In this document: positions 7,711 through 16,742 of the stretch, piece after piece | Layout: each line of letters begins with the position of its first letter | Position numbering within the stretch: the first letter of the stretch is position 1 | Assembly: GCF_004136015.1 (NCBI RefSeq) | Contig: NZ_CP024866.1 | Span: forward strand, 4,162,529-4,226,528 | DNA length: 64,000 nt | Reading direction: 5' to 3' | Source: Pseudomonas sp. ACM7 | Lineage (GTDB): Bacteria > Pseudomonadota > Gammaproteobacteria > Pseudomonadales > Pseudomonadaceae | The notes under the pieces: model-generated | Database searches by the model: none | The model's input: the letters and a program-made list of their open reading frames with translations, nothing else | Told to the model about the DNA's origin: nothing | Position numbers and translations under genes: made by a program

Positions 7711-8175
7711 TTAGAACATCGGGCGAGCCGCAGCAATCGCCACCAGCACCAACCCGACAATCAGATTAATCCCCACCAACTTGCGAATTTTCCCAAGCGT
7801 AGCAGCCCCGGTCGGCCAATCCTGCGCCGCCACCGCCGTGCGCAACTCTGGCAACAACAACGCCTGAATCCGGATAAACAGCGCCGTCATCACCACGTAC
7901 AACCCCATCATCACCTGCACATACCGCGGCGCCGCTTCAAAACCGCTGTACTGCAAATGAATCATGCCCACACCGCTGACTGGCAACAGCACCACCGCGA
8001 CCCAGACCCAGCGGAAAAAACCTTGAAACACTTCTACCCACAGCTTCAAACGGGCAGGGCCTTCCAAAGCCTTCATCGCCGCGGGGCGCAAGACCATCCA
8101 CGCGAAAAACATGCCGCCAACCCACACCAGGGCTGACAGTACATGCAGGGTATAAACAAGGCCAAAAGGTATCAT
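7711..8175 (-). CDS. CopD-like integral membrane protein
   Basis: The 154-residue protein has four predicted transmembrane helices (about residues 3-25, 50-72, 82-104 and 125-150). The first helix contains HVLSALVWVGGMFF, with the His characteristic of the CopD/YhdT-like family. The Pfam CopD family includes copper-resistance permeases but also many short members of unknown role. The ATG at 8175 is preceded by a purine-rich ACGGAGTACCCC. It is transcribed alone and divergently from dinG. Confidence 0.75.
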   Translation of the reverse strand: MIPFGLVYTLHVLSALVWVGGMFFAWMVLRPAAMKALEGPARLKLWVEVFQGFFRWVWVAVVLLPVSGVGMIHLQYSGFEAAPRYVQVMMGLYVVMTALFIRIQALLLPELRTAVAAQDWPTGAATLGKIRKLVGINLIVGLVLVAIAAARPMF

Positions 8176-8273
8176 TGGGGTACTCCGTTCTGCGCGGGAT
8201 TAATTAGCGGGGTATGATAGCGTCCCATCCGAACCACTGAAAATTTATCCAGCGTTTTTCGCGCCCGACAATC

Positions 8274-10418
8274 ATGATCAGCACCGAACTCAAAACCACG
8301 ATCCAGGGCGCCTACTCGCGTTTTCTAGAAGCCAAGAGCCTCAAGCCGCGCTACGGCCAACGCCTGATGATCGCCGAAATTGCCAAGGTCCTCGGTGACA
8401 TCGACACCGACGACGAAGGCCGGCGCAGTGGCGACCCCGCGATTGTCGCGGTGGAAGCCGGCACTGGTACCGGCAAAACCGTGGCCTACAGCCTGGCCGC
8501 CATTCCCACTGCCAAGGCCGCCGGCAAACGTCTGGTGATTGCCACGGCCACCGTGGCCCTGCAAGAGCAGATCGTCTACAAGGATTTGCCCGACCTGATG
8601 CGCAACAGCGGGCTGAATTTCAGCTTTGCCCTGGCCAAGGGGCGCGGGCGCTACATGTGCCTGTCCAAGCTCGACATGTTGCTCCAGGAAGGTCACGCGC
8701 AAACCGCCACGGCGCAGCTGTTTGAAGAAGAAGGTTTCAAGATCGAAGTCGACGAGGCCAGTCAGAAGCTGTTCACCAGCATGATCGAGAAACTCGCCGG
8801 CAATAAGTGGGACGGCGACCGCGACAGTTGGTCCACCGCACTGGAAGATGCCGACTGGGCGCGGTTGACCACTGATCACAGCCAATGCACCAATCGCCAT
8901 TGCCCGAACTTCGGTCAGTGCGCCTTCTACAAGGCCCGCGAAGGCATGGGCAAGGTCGACGTGATCGTCACCAACCACGACATGGTCCTGGCCGACCTGG
9001 CGCTGGGCGGCGGCGCCGTGCTGCCGGACCCGCGTGACACCATCTACGTGTTCGACGAAGGCCACCACCTGCCGGACAAGGCCATCGGCCATTTCGCCCA
9101 TTACACGCGTCTGCGTTCCACCGCCGACTGGCTGGAAACCACCGCCAAGAACCTCACCAAGTTGCTGGCCCAGCACCCGCTGCCGGGCGATCTGGGCAAG
9201 TTGATCGAACAAGTGCCGGAACTGGCACGGGAGATCAAAACCCAGCAGCAATTCATGTTCACCGCCTGCGAGCAGGTCGCCGATTTCAAACCCGGCGAAG
9301 ACGTTGAAGGTCGCGAGCGGCCGCGTCATCGCTTTGTCGGTGGGGTCGTTCCCGAGCACATGCGCGAAATGGGCATCGAGCTGAAGAAGGGCTTTGCCCG
9401 TCTGACCGATGTCTTTACCCGACTGACCGAACTGCTCAAGGAAGGCATGGACGGCGAGGTCAACATCGGCATCGCCAGCAACCAGGCCGAAGAGTGGTAC
9501 CCGCTGTTCGGTAGCCTGTTGTCCCGCTCTTCGGGCAACTGGGAATTGTGGGGCGCTTTCACCGCTGAAGACCCGGAAGACAATCCGCCGATGGCCCGCT
9601 GGCTGACCCTGGCCGAAAGCGGTTCGCTGTTCGACATCGAGGTCAACGCCAGCCCGATTCTCGCGGCAGAAATGCTCCGTCGCAATTTGTGGAACGTGGC
9701 CTACGGCGCTCTGGTGACCTCCGCCACCCTGACCGCGCTCGGTACCTTCGACCGCTTCCGCATGCGCGCCGGCTTGCCGAAAAAAGCCGTGACCGCAGTG
9801 GTTCCAAGCCCGTTTCATCATGCTGATGCTGGCGTGCTGCGAGTGCCGGACCTGAAGGCCGATCCGCGTGATGCGCCGGCCCACACTGCAGCGATCATCC
9901 GTGACTTGCCAGCCTTGGTGGAAGGTTCGCGCGGTACCCTGGTGCTGTTCTCTTCGCGCAAACAGATGCAGGACGTGTTCGACGGCCTTGACCGCGACTG
10001 GCGCAAGCAAGTGTTCATTCAAGGCAACCTGTCGAAACAGGAAACCCTGAACAAGCACAAGGCGCGGGTCGATGGCGGCGATTCCAGCGTGTTGTTCGGC
10101 CTGGCGAGTTTCGCCGAAGGGGTCGACTTGCCTGGTGCGTACTGCGAACACGTGGTGATCGCGAAGATTCCATTCTCGGTGCCCGATGATCCGGTCGAAG
10201 CGGCCCTGGCCGAGTGGATCGAGGCTCGGGGTGGTAATCCGTTCATGGAAATCTCGGTACCGGATGCTTCGCTGAAGCTGGTCCAGGCCTGCGGTCGCTT
10301 GCTGCGCACCGAAGAAGACCGCGGCACCATCACCTTGCTCGATCGACGTCTGGTGACCCAGCGTTATGGCAAAGCGATCCTCAATGCGTTGCCACCCTTC
10401 CGTCGTGAAATTTCCTGA
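8274..10418 (+). CDS. dinG: ATP-dependent DNA helicase DinG
   Basis: The 714-residue superfamily 2 helicase has Walker A EAGTGTGKT at residues 61-69, the Walker B-type box VFDEGHH at about residue 260, and the C-terminal motif VQACGRLLRTEEDRG near 670. Between motifs I and II lie four cysteines, one in GRYMCLSK and three in QCTNRHCPNFGQC, which in the XPD/DinG family bind a 4Fe-4S cluster. DinG unwinds 5'-tailed DNA, R-loops and G-quadruplexes and helps replication past transcription complexes. Length is close to E. coli DinG (716). The start lies just after an AT-rich leader; the ribosome binding site is poor. Confidence 0.95.
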   Translation: MISTELKTTIQGAYSRFLEAKSLKPRYGQRLMIAEIAKVLGDIDTDDEGRRSGDPAIVAVEAGTGTGKTVAYSLAAIPTAKAAGKRLVIATATVALQEQIVYKDLPDLMRNSGLNFSFALAKGRGRYMCLSKLDMLLQEGHAQTATAQLFEEEGFKIEVDEASQKLFTSMIEKLAGNKWDGDRDSWSTALEDADWARLTTDHSQCTNRHCPNFGQCAFYKAREGMGKVDVIVTNHDMVLADLALGGGAVLPDPRDTIYVFDEGHHLPDKAIGHFAHYTRLRSTADWLETTAKNLTKLLAQHPLPGDLGKLIEQVPELAREIKTQQQFMFTACEQVADFKPGEDVEGRERPRHRFVGGVVPEHMREMGIELKKGFARLTDVFTRLTELLKEGMDGEVNIGIASNQAEEWYPLFGSLLSRSSGNWELWGAFTAEDPEDNPPMARWLTLAESGSLFDIEVNASPILAAEMLRRNLWNVAYGALVTSATLTALGTFDRFRMRAGLPKKAVTAVVPSPFHHADAGVLRVPDLKADPRDAPAHTAAIIRDLPALVEGSRGTLVLFSSRKQMQDVFDGLDRDWRKQVFIQGNLSKQETLNKHKARVDGGDSSVLFGLASFAEGVDLPGAYCEHVVIAKIPFSVPDDPVEAALAEWIEARGGNPFMEISVPDASLKLVQACGRLLRTEEDRGTITLLDRRLVTQRYGKAILNALPPFRREIS

Positions 10419-10513
10419 TACAGGGCTGGGCAATTTTGCCCAACCCGTTGTCTATCTCTCTGCCATCGCATTTCCACTGGCCCATCTGGGTCGTTAGGGA
10501 GAATTTCGTTCTC

Positions 10514-13042
10514 ATGATTCGCCGTTCGCTGCGCCGTTCGTTACCTGCCGTTTTCGCTCTGATGTTCGCAGCCCCTTTGCTGGCGGCCCCTGCCGGCCAA
10601 CAGACGCTGTTCAACTTTGTGCGCCCCGCCGACGTGGTCCAGGTGGCGACTCAGGACGCCAGTCTGCCGCAATCCAACGCCGAGCAAACGGCCGAAGGCG
10701 AAGTGCTGCGTCGGGTGACGTTCAACCCGGTGGCACAACCGACCTTGCGTCTGACCCCGCAGACTGGCGTCTGGGACTGGTCCCAGGCGGGCTTCATGAG
10801 TTTGCGGATTCAGAGCGCAATGAACTGGGCCGTGACCCTGTACGTGACAATCCAGAGCAACGACGGCAAGACACTGGTCAGCCGCGTCGACTTGCCGGCC
10901 GGCCCTGCGCAAACTTTATGGGTGCCGCTGCAGCCATTTACGCCATTGAACCTTGGCCTGAAAGCCGGCCCGCCGATGCCGATCACTTTTGAGGGGCAGC
11001 GCGTATTGCTGGCCAGCAGCGCCGGTGAGCTGGAGCGCAGCCAGGTGGTGGCGGTGACCTTGTCGATGGATCAGCCGAAAGTCGCGCAAAGCATTCTGCT
11101 TGAGCGCTTTGGCGTGCAGGACGGCGATGCGGTTACCCAAGCGGCTTTTGGCGGCCTTGTAGACGCTTACGGCCAGTCGACCCGGGCCAAATGGCCAGAG
11201 AAAGTCAGCAGCGACGAGCAACTGAAAAGCGCCGCCGCCAAGGAACATCAGCAACTGAAAACCTGGCTGGCCGAGCGCGAAAAGTCGTCCCTGGACAAGT
11301 TCGGTGGCTGGAACAAAGGCCCGGCATTCAAGGCCAGCGGGTTTTTCCGCACTGAGAAGCGCGACGGTCGCTGGTACCTGGTGACCCCGGAAGGCCATCC
11401 GTTCTATTCGCTCGGGGTCAACACCGTCACCCCGGACGTCGACCAGACCTACGTCGCGGGCCGCGAGTGGATGTTTGAATCCCTGCCCAAACCCGACGAG
11501 CCGCTGGCCAGCCACTATGGCGAAGGCGATAACCGTGGCGGCAACGGCGTCGATCAGGGCCGAGGCTACAATGCCGGTCGTTGGTACGACTTCTATGGCG
11601 CCAACTTGCAGCGTCTGTATGGCGCGCCGTGTGTGGTGACAAGCGACACTAAGGCCGGTGTCGCCGAAGCGGCCAAGGCTGACGCGGTTGCGGCAACGGC
11701 AACGGTGGAGAAGGCTGCTGAGCAACCTGTCGTTCCTTCGACGGCCGAATCCGGTGTCGCCGAAGCCGCCAAGACCGGCGCCGTTGAAGCGACCGCCGCC
11801 ATAGCAACTGAGCAAACACCTGCCGAACCCTGCAAAGCGGTGGTTGATGAACAGCGCTGGGCCAGTCACACCCTTGATCGCCTGCAAGCCTGGGGCTTCA
11901 ACACCCTCGGCAACTGGAGCGCCCCGGCGCTGGCCAACGCTGATCGCGTGCCGTACACCTTGCCGCTGTCGATCGTCGGCGATTACGCCAGCATCAGCAC
12001 CGGCACCGACTGGTGGGGCGGCATGCCCGACCCGTTCGACCCACGATTCGCCATGGCCACCGAACGTGCCGTGGCCATTGCCGCGCGCGATCATCGCGAT
12101 GATCCATGGCTGATCGGTTACTTCGCCGATAACGAACTGGCCTGGGCCGGCCCCGGCGACGACCCGAAAGCCCGTTACGCCTTGGCCTACGGCACCTTGA
12201 AAATGACCACCGACGTACCGGCCAAGCGCGCATTCCTCAAGCAATTGCGGGACAAATACCGCAATCAGGCGGGCCTATCCAAAGCCTGGGGCATTGATTT
12301 GCCGGCCTGGGAATTGATGGAAGACCCGGGCTTCGTGCCGCCGCTGCCAAGCGCCGAACACCCGGAAATCGAAGCCGACTTCAAATACTTCCAGAAGGTT
12401 TTCGCCGACACGTACTTCAAGACCCTCTCCGATTCGCTCAAGTGGCACGCGCCGAATCAGCTGTTGCTGGGTGGCCGGTTTGCCATCAGCACTCCGGAAG
12501 CGGTTGAGTCCTGCGCCCAGTATTGCGACGTGCTGAGCTTCAACATGTACACCCTGCAACCGCAGGACGGTTATGACTTCGCCAAGCTGCGCAGCCTGGA
12601 CAAACCGGTGCTGATCACCGAGTTCAACTTCGGCTCCGCGGATCGCGGTCCGTTCTGGGGCGGCGTGACGCAATTGGCGAAGGAAGAGGACCGTGGGTCG
12701 GCTTACGCCAATTTCCTCAAACAGGCGATGAGCGAACCGTCGATCGTCGGCGTGCACTGGTTCCAATACCTTGACCAACCGGTTACCGGTCGTCTGCTGG
12801 ATGGCGAGAACGGGCACTTCGGGCTGGTGGGCATTACCGATCTGCCGTTCCAGGGGTTCGTCGACAGCGTTCGCAAAAGCAATTTGCAGACCGTCGATCA
12901 GCTCGGTAAAGAGGCCGAGAAGGCCAAGGCTGAGGCGGATAAAGCCGGTCAAACAGCTGAGGGCGGCAGAAAAGGCGAGGCTGGCAAAGGCGCAGGGCAG
13001 GGCGCTGGCCATGCGGGTGGGCATTCCGGCAATGGCCATTAA
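10514..13042 (+). CDS. Exported beta-agarase-like glycoside hydrolase (clan GH-A)
   Basis: The 842-residue protein starts with a Sec signal peptide ending at LLAAPA (about residue 25). Residues about 30-190 form a beta-rich module. A (beta/alpha)8 barrel follows, with GYFADNELAW at about residue 535 and VLITEFNFGSAD at about 700, which look like the acid/base and nucleophile Glu of clan GH-A enzymes. The barrel resembles annotated beta-agarases, but the polysaccharide is unknown. A low-complexity Ala/Glu/Lys insert with two copies of GVAEAAK lies at about residues 376-445, and the C-terminal tail is rich in Ala, Lys, Glu and Gly. The ATG at 10514 is chosen because the signal peptide begins there. 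Confidence 0.75.
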   Translation: MIRRSLRRSLPAVFALMFAAPLLAAPAGQQTLFNFVRPADVVQVATQDASLPQSNAEQTAEGEVLRRVTFNPVAQPTLRLTPQTGVWDWSQAGFMSLRIQSAMNWAVTLYVTIQSNDGKTLVSRVDLPAGPAQTLWVPLQPFTPLNLGLKAGPPMPITFEGQRVLLASSAGELERSQVVAVTLSMDQPKVAQSILLERFGVQDGDAVTQAAFGGLVDAYGQSTRAKWPEKVSSDEQLKSAAAKEHQQLKTWLAEREKSSLDKFGGWNKGPAFKASGFFRTEKRDGRWYLVTPEGHPFYSLGVNTVTPDVDQTYVAGREWMFESLPKPDEPLASHYGEGDNRGGNGVDQGRGYNAGRWYDFYGANLQRLYGAPCVVTSDTKAGVAEAAKADAVAATATVEKAAEQPVVPSTAESGVAEAAKTGAVEATAAIATEQTPAEPCKAVVDEQRWASHTLDRLQAWGFNTLGNWSAPALANADRVPYTLPLSIVGDYASISTGTDWWGGMPDPFDPRFAMATERAVAIAARDHRDDPWLIGYFADNELAWAGPGDDPKARYALAYGTLKMTTDVPAKRAFLKQLRDKYRNQAGLSKAWGIDLPAWELMEDPGFVPPLPSAEHPEIEADFKYFQKVFADTYFKTLSDSLKWHAPNQLLLGGRFAISTPEAVESCAQYCDVLSFNMYTLQPQDGYDFAKLRSLDKPVLITEFNFGSADRGPFWGGVTQLAKEEDRGSAYANFLKQAMSEPSIVGVHWFQYLDQPVTGRLLDGENGHFGLVGITDLPFQGFVDSVRKSNLQTVDQLGKEAEKAKAEADKAGQTAEGGRKGEAGKGAGQGAGHAGGHSGNGH

Positions 13043-13065
13043 ATAGCTGAAACCGTGTCATCGTT

Positions 13066-13150
13066 CTTCGCGAGCAAGCCCGCTCCCACATTCAATCGCA
13101 TTCTTTCTGAAAGAACTCGGTCGAATGTGGAAGCGGGCTTGCTCGCGAAG
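13066..13150. repeat. REP-type inverted repeat pair
   Basis: CTTCGCGAGCAAGCCCGCTC and, inverted, GAAGCGGGCTTGCTCGCGAAG flank a 40-base loop containing ATTCAATCGCATTC. It is between two genes in the same direction. Confidence 0.9.
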
Positions 13151-13284
13151 GCGTCCGCCAAGGCACCCTAAAGATCTGATCCAATCCATAGGTGGGCGAC
13201 CGCCCAGCTTGCCACAGTTCCCAAAACCCTCTAGGGCTGGAACAATGCGGCCACTTTGTAGAACATTATCCAGAGGAGTTGCGG

Positions 13285-14430
13285 GTGCAGATTCAGGGTT
13301 TTTACGAGCTGAAGTTCGAAGCGGTGCGTGAGGCTTTCGCGGCGCTGTTCGACGATCCTCAGGAACGTGGCGCAGCGTTGTGCATCCAGATTGGCGGTGA
13401 AACCGTGGTCGACCTTTGGGCCGGTAGCGCTGACAAGGATGGCACCGAAGCCTGGCACAGCGACACCATCGCCAATCTGTTCTCCTGCACCAAGACCTTC
13501 ACCGCTGTCACCGCCCTGCAACTGGTGGCCGAAGGCAAGCTGCAACTGGATGCCCCGGTTGCCCGCTACTGGCCCGAGTTCGCCGCCGCCGGTAAAGAGT
13601 CCGTGACCCTGCGTCAATTGCTCTGCCATCAGGCCGGTCTTCCGGCGCTGCGTGAGCTGCTGGCCCCGGAAGCCCTTTACGACTGGCAAACCATGGTTGA
13701 CGCCCTGGCCGCCGAAGAACCGTGGTGGACGCCGGGCGTCGGTCACGGTTACGCCGCGATCACCTACGGCTGGCTGGTCGGTGAGTTGCTGCGTCGTGCC
13801 GACGGTCGTGGGCCGGGTGAGTCCATCGTGGCGCGGGTCGCAAAGCCTTTGGGGCTGGATTTTCACGTCGGCTTGGCGGACCAGGAGTTTCATCGCGTGG
13901 CGCACATCGCCCGTGGCAAGGGCAATGTCGGCGACGCCGCCGCCCAGCGCTTGCTGCAAGTGACGATGCGCGAGCCGACGGCCATGACCACGAGGGCGTT
14001 CACTAACCCTCCGTCGATCATGACCAGCACCAACAAACCCGAGTGGCGGCGCATGCAGCAACCCGCCGCCAATGGCCATGGCAATGCCCGCAGCCTGGCC
14101 GGGTTCTATGCCGGTCTGCTCGATGGCAGCTTGCTGGAAAGCGAAATGCTTGACGAAATGACGCGCGAGCACAGCCTCGGCGAGGACAAGACTTTACTGA
14201 CCCGGACCCGTTTCGGCCTGGGTTGCATGCTCGATCAACCGGACGTCCCCAACGCCACCTACGGCCTCGGCCCTCGTGCGTTCGGTCATCCGGGTGCGGG
14301 CGGTTCCACCGGTTTTGCCGATCCGGAACACGATGTGGCCTTCGGCTTTGTGACAAATACCCTTGGGCCGTACGTCTTGATGGATCCGCGCGCACAAAAA
14401 CTTGTGCGAGCACTGGCCACTTGTCTGTAA
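13285..14430 (+). CDS. Serine hydrolase / class C beta-lactamase family (EstB-like)
   Basis: The 381-residue protein has the class C beta-lactamase fold. SCTK in NLFSCTKTFTAV at about residues 72-75 is the SxxK nucleophile, and the Tyr of HGYAAITYGWLVGEL at about residue 153 is the YxN-type general base. A C-terminal segment, HPGAGGSTGFADPEHD, replaces the KTG triad, as in EstB-type esterases. No signal peptide is seen, so a cytoplasmic esterase is more likely than a secreted beta-lactamase. The GTG at 13285 has GAGGAG seven bases upstream; it is preferred over longer in-frame starts. Confidence 0.88.
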   Translation: MQIQGFYELKFEAVREAFAALFDDPQERGAALCIQIGGETVVDLWAGSADKDGTEAWHSDTIANLFSCTKTFTAVTALQLVAEGKLQLDAPVARYWPEFAAAGKESVTLRQLLCHQAGLPALRELLAPEALYDWQTMVDALAAEEPWWTPGVGHGYAAITYGWLVGELLRRADGRGPGESIVARVAKPLGLDFHVGLADQEFHRVAHIARGKGNVGDAAAQRLLQVTMREPTAMTTRAFTNPPSIMTSTNKPEWRRMQQPAANGHGNARSLAGFYAGLLDGSLLESEMLDEMTREHSLGEDKTLLTRTRFGLGCMLDQPDVPNATYGLGPRAFGHPGAGGSTGFADPEHDVAFGFVTNTLGPYVLMDPRAQKLVRALATCL

Positions 14431-14440
14431 AACGCGCTCA

Positions 14441-14474
14441 GGGGTTCCAGGGCCGGAACCCCAAGGCCTTTTTG
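14441..14474 (+). terminator. Intrinsic terminator after the serine hydrolase gene
   Basis: GGGGTTCC (14441-14448) and GGAACCCC (14455-14462) form an 8-bp stem with a short loop, followed a few bases later by a T-run at 14469-14474. Confidence 0.7.
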
Positions 14475-14543
14475 ATTTCCAAGCGTCTGTTTATCCGGGT
14501 CAATCCGGCCTGATAGTTCATTACTTCATTTTGTGGATATCCA

Positions 14544-15659
14544 ATGTCTTCCAATAAAACCCTCGCTTTGGCCCTGTGCTTCGCTATTACCGGTTGCGCA
14601 CAAACTCCACAAAATGACTCGGATGGCGGCAGCTGGTGGCCGTTCGGTTCCTCCGACAAAGTCGCTGCTAAAACCCCGGCCCCGGCACCCCTCAAGCCTG
14701 CCGCGACCGCTCCGGTGGCCAAGACTGAAAGCGCCAGCCATTGGTACTGGCCGTTCGGCTCCGATGACAGCGCCGACAAGACCCCGGCCAAGCCAGAAGT
14801 AAAACCAGAGGTAAAACCTGAAGCCAAACCTGCCGCTGTGGCCAAAGCTGAGGCCGATGCAGGTGGCAAATGGTGGTGGCCGTTCGGCGGCAAAGAGCAA
14901 AGCACTGCCAAAGCCGTTCCGATGCCTGATCCTAAAGTTACCCAAGCCTGGCTCGACGACTACGAACCGCGCCTGCGCGAAGCGATCAAGGGCAGCAACC
15001 TGCAACTCGAGCGCCGTGAAAACGTATTGGTGGTTACCGCGCCAGTAGAAGGCTCGTTCAACCCTGACCGTCCGGCCATGCTGCTGCCGGTGACCCTCGG
15101 CCCGTTCACTCGCGTCGCGAAAATCCTTGAAGTTGATCCGAAAACTGCCGTGCTGGTTCTCGGCCACAGTGATACGTCGGGCTCCGCACCGGCCAACGTG
15201 AAACTGAGCCAGGAGCGTGCCCAGGCCGTTGCCGCGATTTTCCGCCTCAGCGGTTTGCAGCGTGATCGCCTGATGCTGCGCGGTATGGGTGGCGAAGCCC
15301 CGCGTGCTGCCAACGACAGCAATGAAGGCCGTGCCTTGAACCGTCGCGTCGAACTGCTGGTGACCCCGCAAAACACCATGGTCGCGTTGCTGAGCAAGTA
15401 CAACATGCCGGCGCCGGCGCCAGTGAGCCAGGTCGCTGCCAAGGACATCAAGCCAGTGGCCACGCCGGTCACCCCTGCGCCAGCCGCGAAAAAAGCGGCT
15501 GTACCCGCCGCGAAAAAGGCCCCGGCCAAGAAAGCCGCCGCCAAGAAGGCGCCAGCTAAAACCGCGACTCCGGCGAAAAAGACTGCTCCGGCCAAAGCCG
15601 CTGCCGACTCGAAAAAAGTCACCGCCGCTGCCCCCGACGCCGACGCCACAAAGAAGTGA
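14544..15659 (+). CDS. OmpA family lipoprotein with WPFG repeats and histone-like Lys/Ala tail
   Basis: The 371-residue protein has a lipoprotein signal peptide (lipobox ITGC near residue 17). Three spaced Trp-rich repeats follow, SWWPFGSSD, HWYWPFGSDD and KWWWPFGGK, separated by Pro/Ala/Lys linkers (about residues 29-120). The OmpA domain lies at about 165-275 (VLVLGHSDTSGSAPANVKLSQER). After it, about 90 residues are a Lys/Ala/Pro tail of KKAPAKKAAA type, similar in composition to histone H1-like AlgP. Such a tail on a periplasmic lipoprotein is unusual; it would be strongly basic next to anionic wall or LPS. From memory it aligns by position with PA1048. Confidence 0.85.
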   Translation: MSSNKTLALALCFAITGCAQTPQNDSDGGSWWPFGSSDKVAAKTPAPAPLKPAATAPVAKTESASHWYWPFGSDDSADKTPAKPEVKPEVKPEAKPAAVAKAEADAGGKWWWPFGGKEQSTAKAVPMPDPKVTQAWLDDYEPRLREAIKGSNLQLERRENVLVVTAPVEGSFNPDRPAMLLPVTLGPFTRVAKILEVDPKTAVLVLGHSDTSGSAPANVKLSQERAQAVAAIFRLSGLQRDRLMLRGMGGEAPRAANDSNEGRALNRRVELLVTPQNTMVALLSKYNMPAPAPVSQVAAKDIKPVATPVTPAPAAKKAAVPAAKKAPAKKAAAKKAPAKTATPAKKTAPAKAAADSKKVTAAAPDADATKK

Positions 15660-15683
15660 TTCGTTAACTAAAAGGAATGCGCC

Positions 15684-16331
15684 ATGACCCAGGGCCTGGC
15701 TGATATGCGTCGCGACTACACCCGTGATGGCCTGACCGAGGCGCAAGCCCCGGCCGAGCCATTCGCGCTGTTCCACCAATGGTTCGCCGACGCGGTGAAA
15801 ACCGAGCAGGCGCCGGTGGAAGCCAACGCCATGACCCTGGCCACCGTCGATCAGGACGGTCGGCCGCATTGCCGCATTCTGCTGCTCAAGGGGCTGGACG
15901 AGCAGGGTTTCACCTTCTTCACCAACTACGACAGCGCCAAGGGTCAGCATCTGGCCGCGAACCCGTTCGCGGCCATGACCTTTTTCTGGCCGGCCCTGGA
16001 GCGTCAGGTGCGCATCGAAGGGCGGGTGGTGAAGGTTACGCCTGAAGAGTCCGACGCCTACTTCCAGGTCCGGCCGCTGGGTAGTCGCCTCGGTGCCTGG
16101 GCTTCGCCCCAGAGCCGGGTGATCGCCGATCGTGCCGAGCTGGAAGCGCTGCTCAAGAACACCGAGCAACGTTTCAGCGACACGCAACCTCATTGCCCTG
16201 AGCATTGGGGCGGTTATCGTTTGTTACCGGAGCGCATCGAGTTCTGGCAGGGCCGTTCGAGCCGCCTGCACGATCGCCTCAACTATCGTTTGCAGGGCGC
16301 CGACTGGATTCTTGAACGTCTGGCACCTTAA
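15684..16331 (+). CDS. pdxH: Pyridoxamine 5'-phosphate oxidase
   Basis: The 215-residue protein is full length for PdxH. It catalyses the FMN-dependent oxidation of pyridoxamine or pyridoxine 5'-phosphate to pyridoxal 5'-phosphate in the cytoplasm. Recognisable blocks are [21 protein letters not shown] (FMN binding), [25 protein letters not shown], and the C-terminal [19 protein letters not shown] signature of the family. AAAGGAATGCGCC gives a ribosome binding site before the ATG. It stands between the OmpA-tail gene and a convergent small membrane protein. Confidence 0.97.
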   Translation: MTQGLADMRRDYTRDGLTEAQAPAEPFALFHQWFADAVKTEQAPVEANAMTLATVDQDGRPHCRILLLKGLDEQGFTFFTNYDSAKGQHLAANPFAAMTFFWPALERQVRIEGRVVKVTPEESDAYFQVRPLGSRLGAWASPQSRVIADRAELEALLKNTEQRFSDTQPHCPEHWGGYRLLPERIEFWQGRSSRLHDRLNYRLQGADWILERLAP

Positions 16332-16336
16332 GCCGT

Positions 16337-16573
16337 CTACCGATCGGAATAACCTGCCGCAGCGGCTTCAAGCCACTGCGGCAGGTCTCGGCGCTTGATC
16401 TTCTGCGCTTGAGCGTTCGCCAGTTGCTGGAGCATGAACGCCTTTTTCTGCTCGTCTTTACCCGCCAGCGCTAGCGCCAGATCGCGGTCCATCCAGCGTT
16501 TGATCCGCACGTATAACCACCCGTGGAAGTACAGACCGGCGACGGTGGTGATGACAATGATGAAGTAATCCAT
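16337..16573 (-). CDS. Small membrane-anchored protein, conserved in Pseudomonas, unknown function
   Basis: The 78-residue protein has one N-terminal hydrophobic helix (IIVITTVAGLYFHGWLYV) and a charged C-terminal helix rich in Ala, Gln and Lys, suggesting an inner membrane anchor with a cytoplasmic coiled segment. I do not recognise a named family; a hypothetical gene sits at the same place after pdxH in P. aeruginosa (PA1050 from memory). Its last codons coincide with a palindrome at 16353-16385 (CCTGCCGCAG and CTGCGGCAGG), which may end the convergent pdxH transcript. Confidence 0.75.
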   Translation of the reverse strand: MDYFIIVITTVAGLYFHGWLYVRIKRWMDRDLALALAGKDEQKKAFMLQQLANAQAQKIKRRDLPQWLEAAAAGYSDR

Positions 16574-16742
16574 GAAAATCCTTGGTTCAGTGGCGCAGAT
16601 TACGGAATTTGCCGCTACTGTGTGTCAAGTTCGTGGCAGCGCCCTGTACCGGGCCTGAATCAAACCAATTTTATCCGGGCAGGGCCGTGACAGGCGTCAA
16701 GCCGCGGAGTTTAATGAATACCTGTCCTTTGGAGTTGATGCT

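Noticed and set aside
8325..10433. 702-codon frame antisense to dinG
   Set aside because: No recognisable domain; explained by the codon bias of dinG on the other strand.
10424..10450. Hairpin TGGGCA/TGCCCA after dinG as terminator
   Set aside because: Stem is short and no T-run follows; not convincing.
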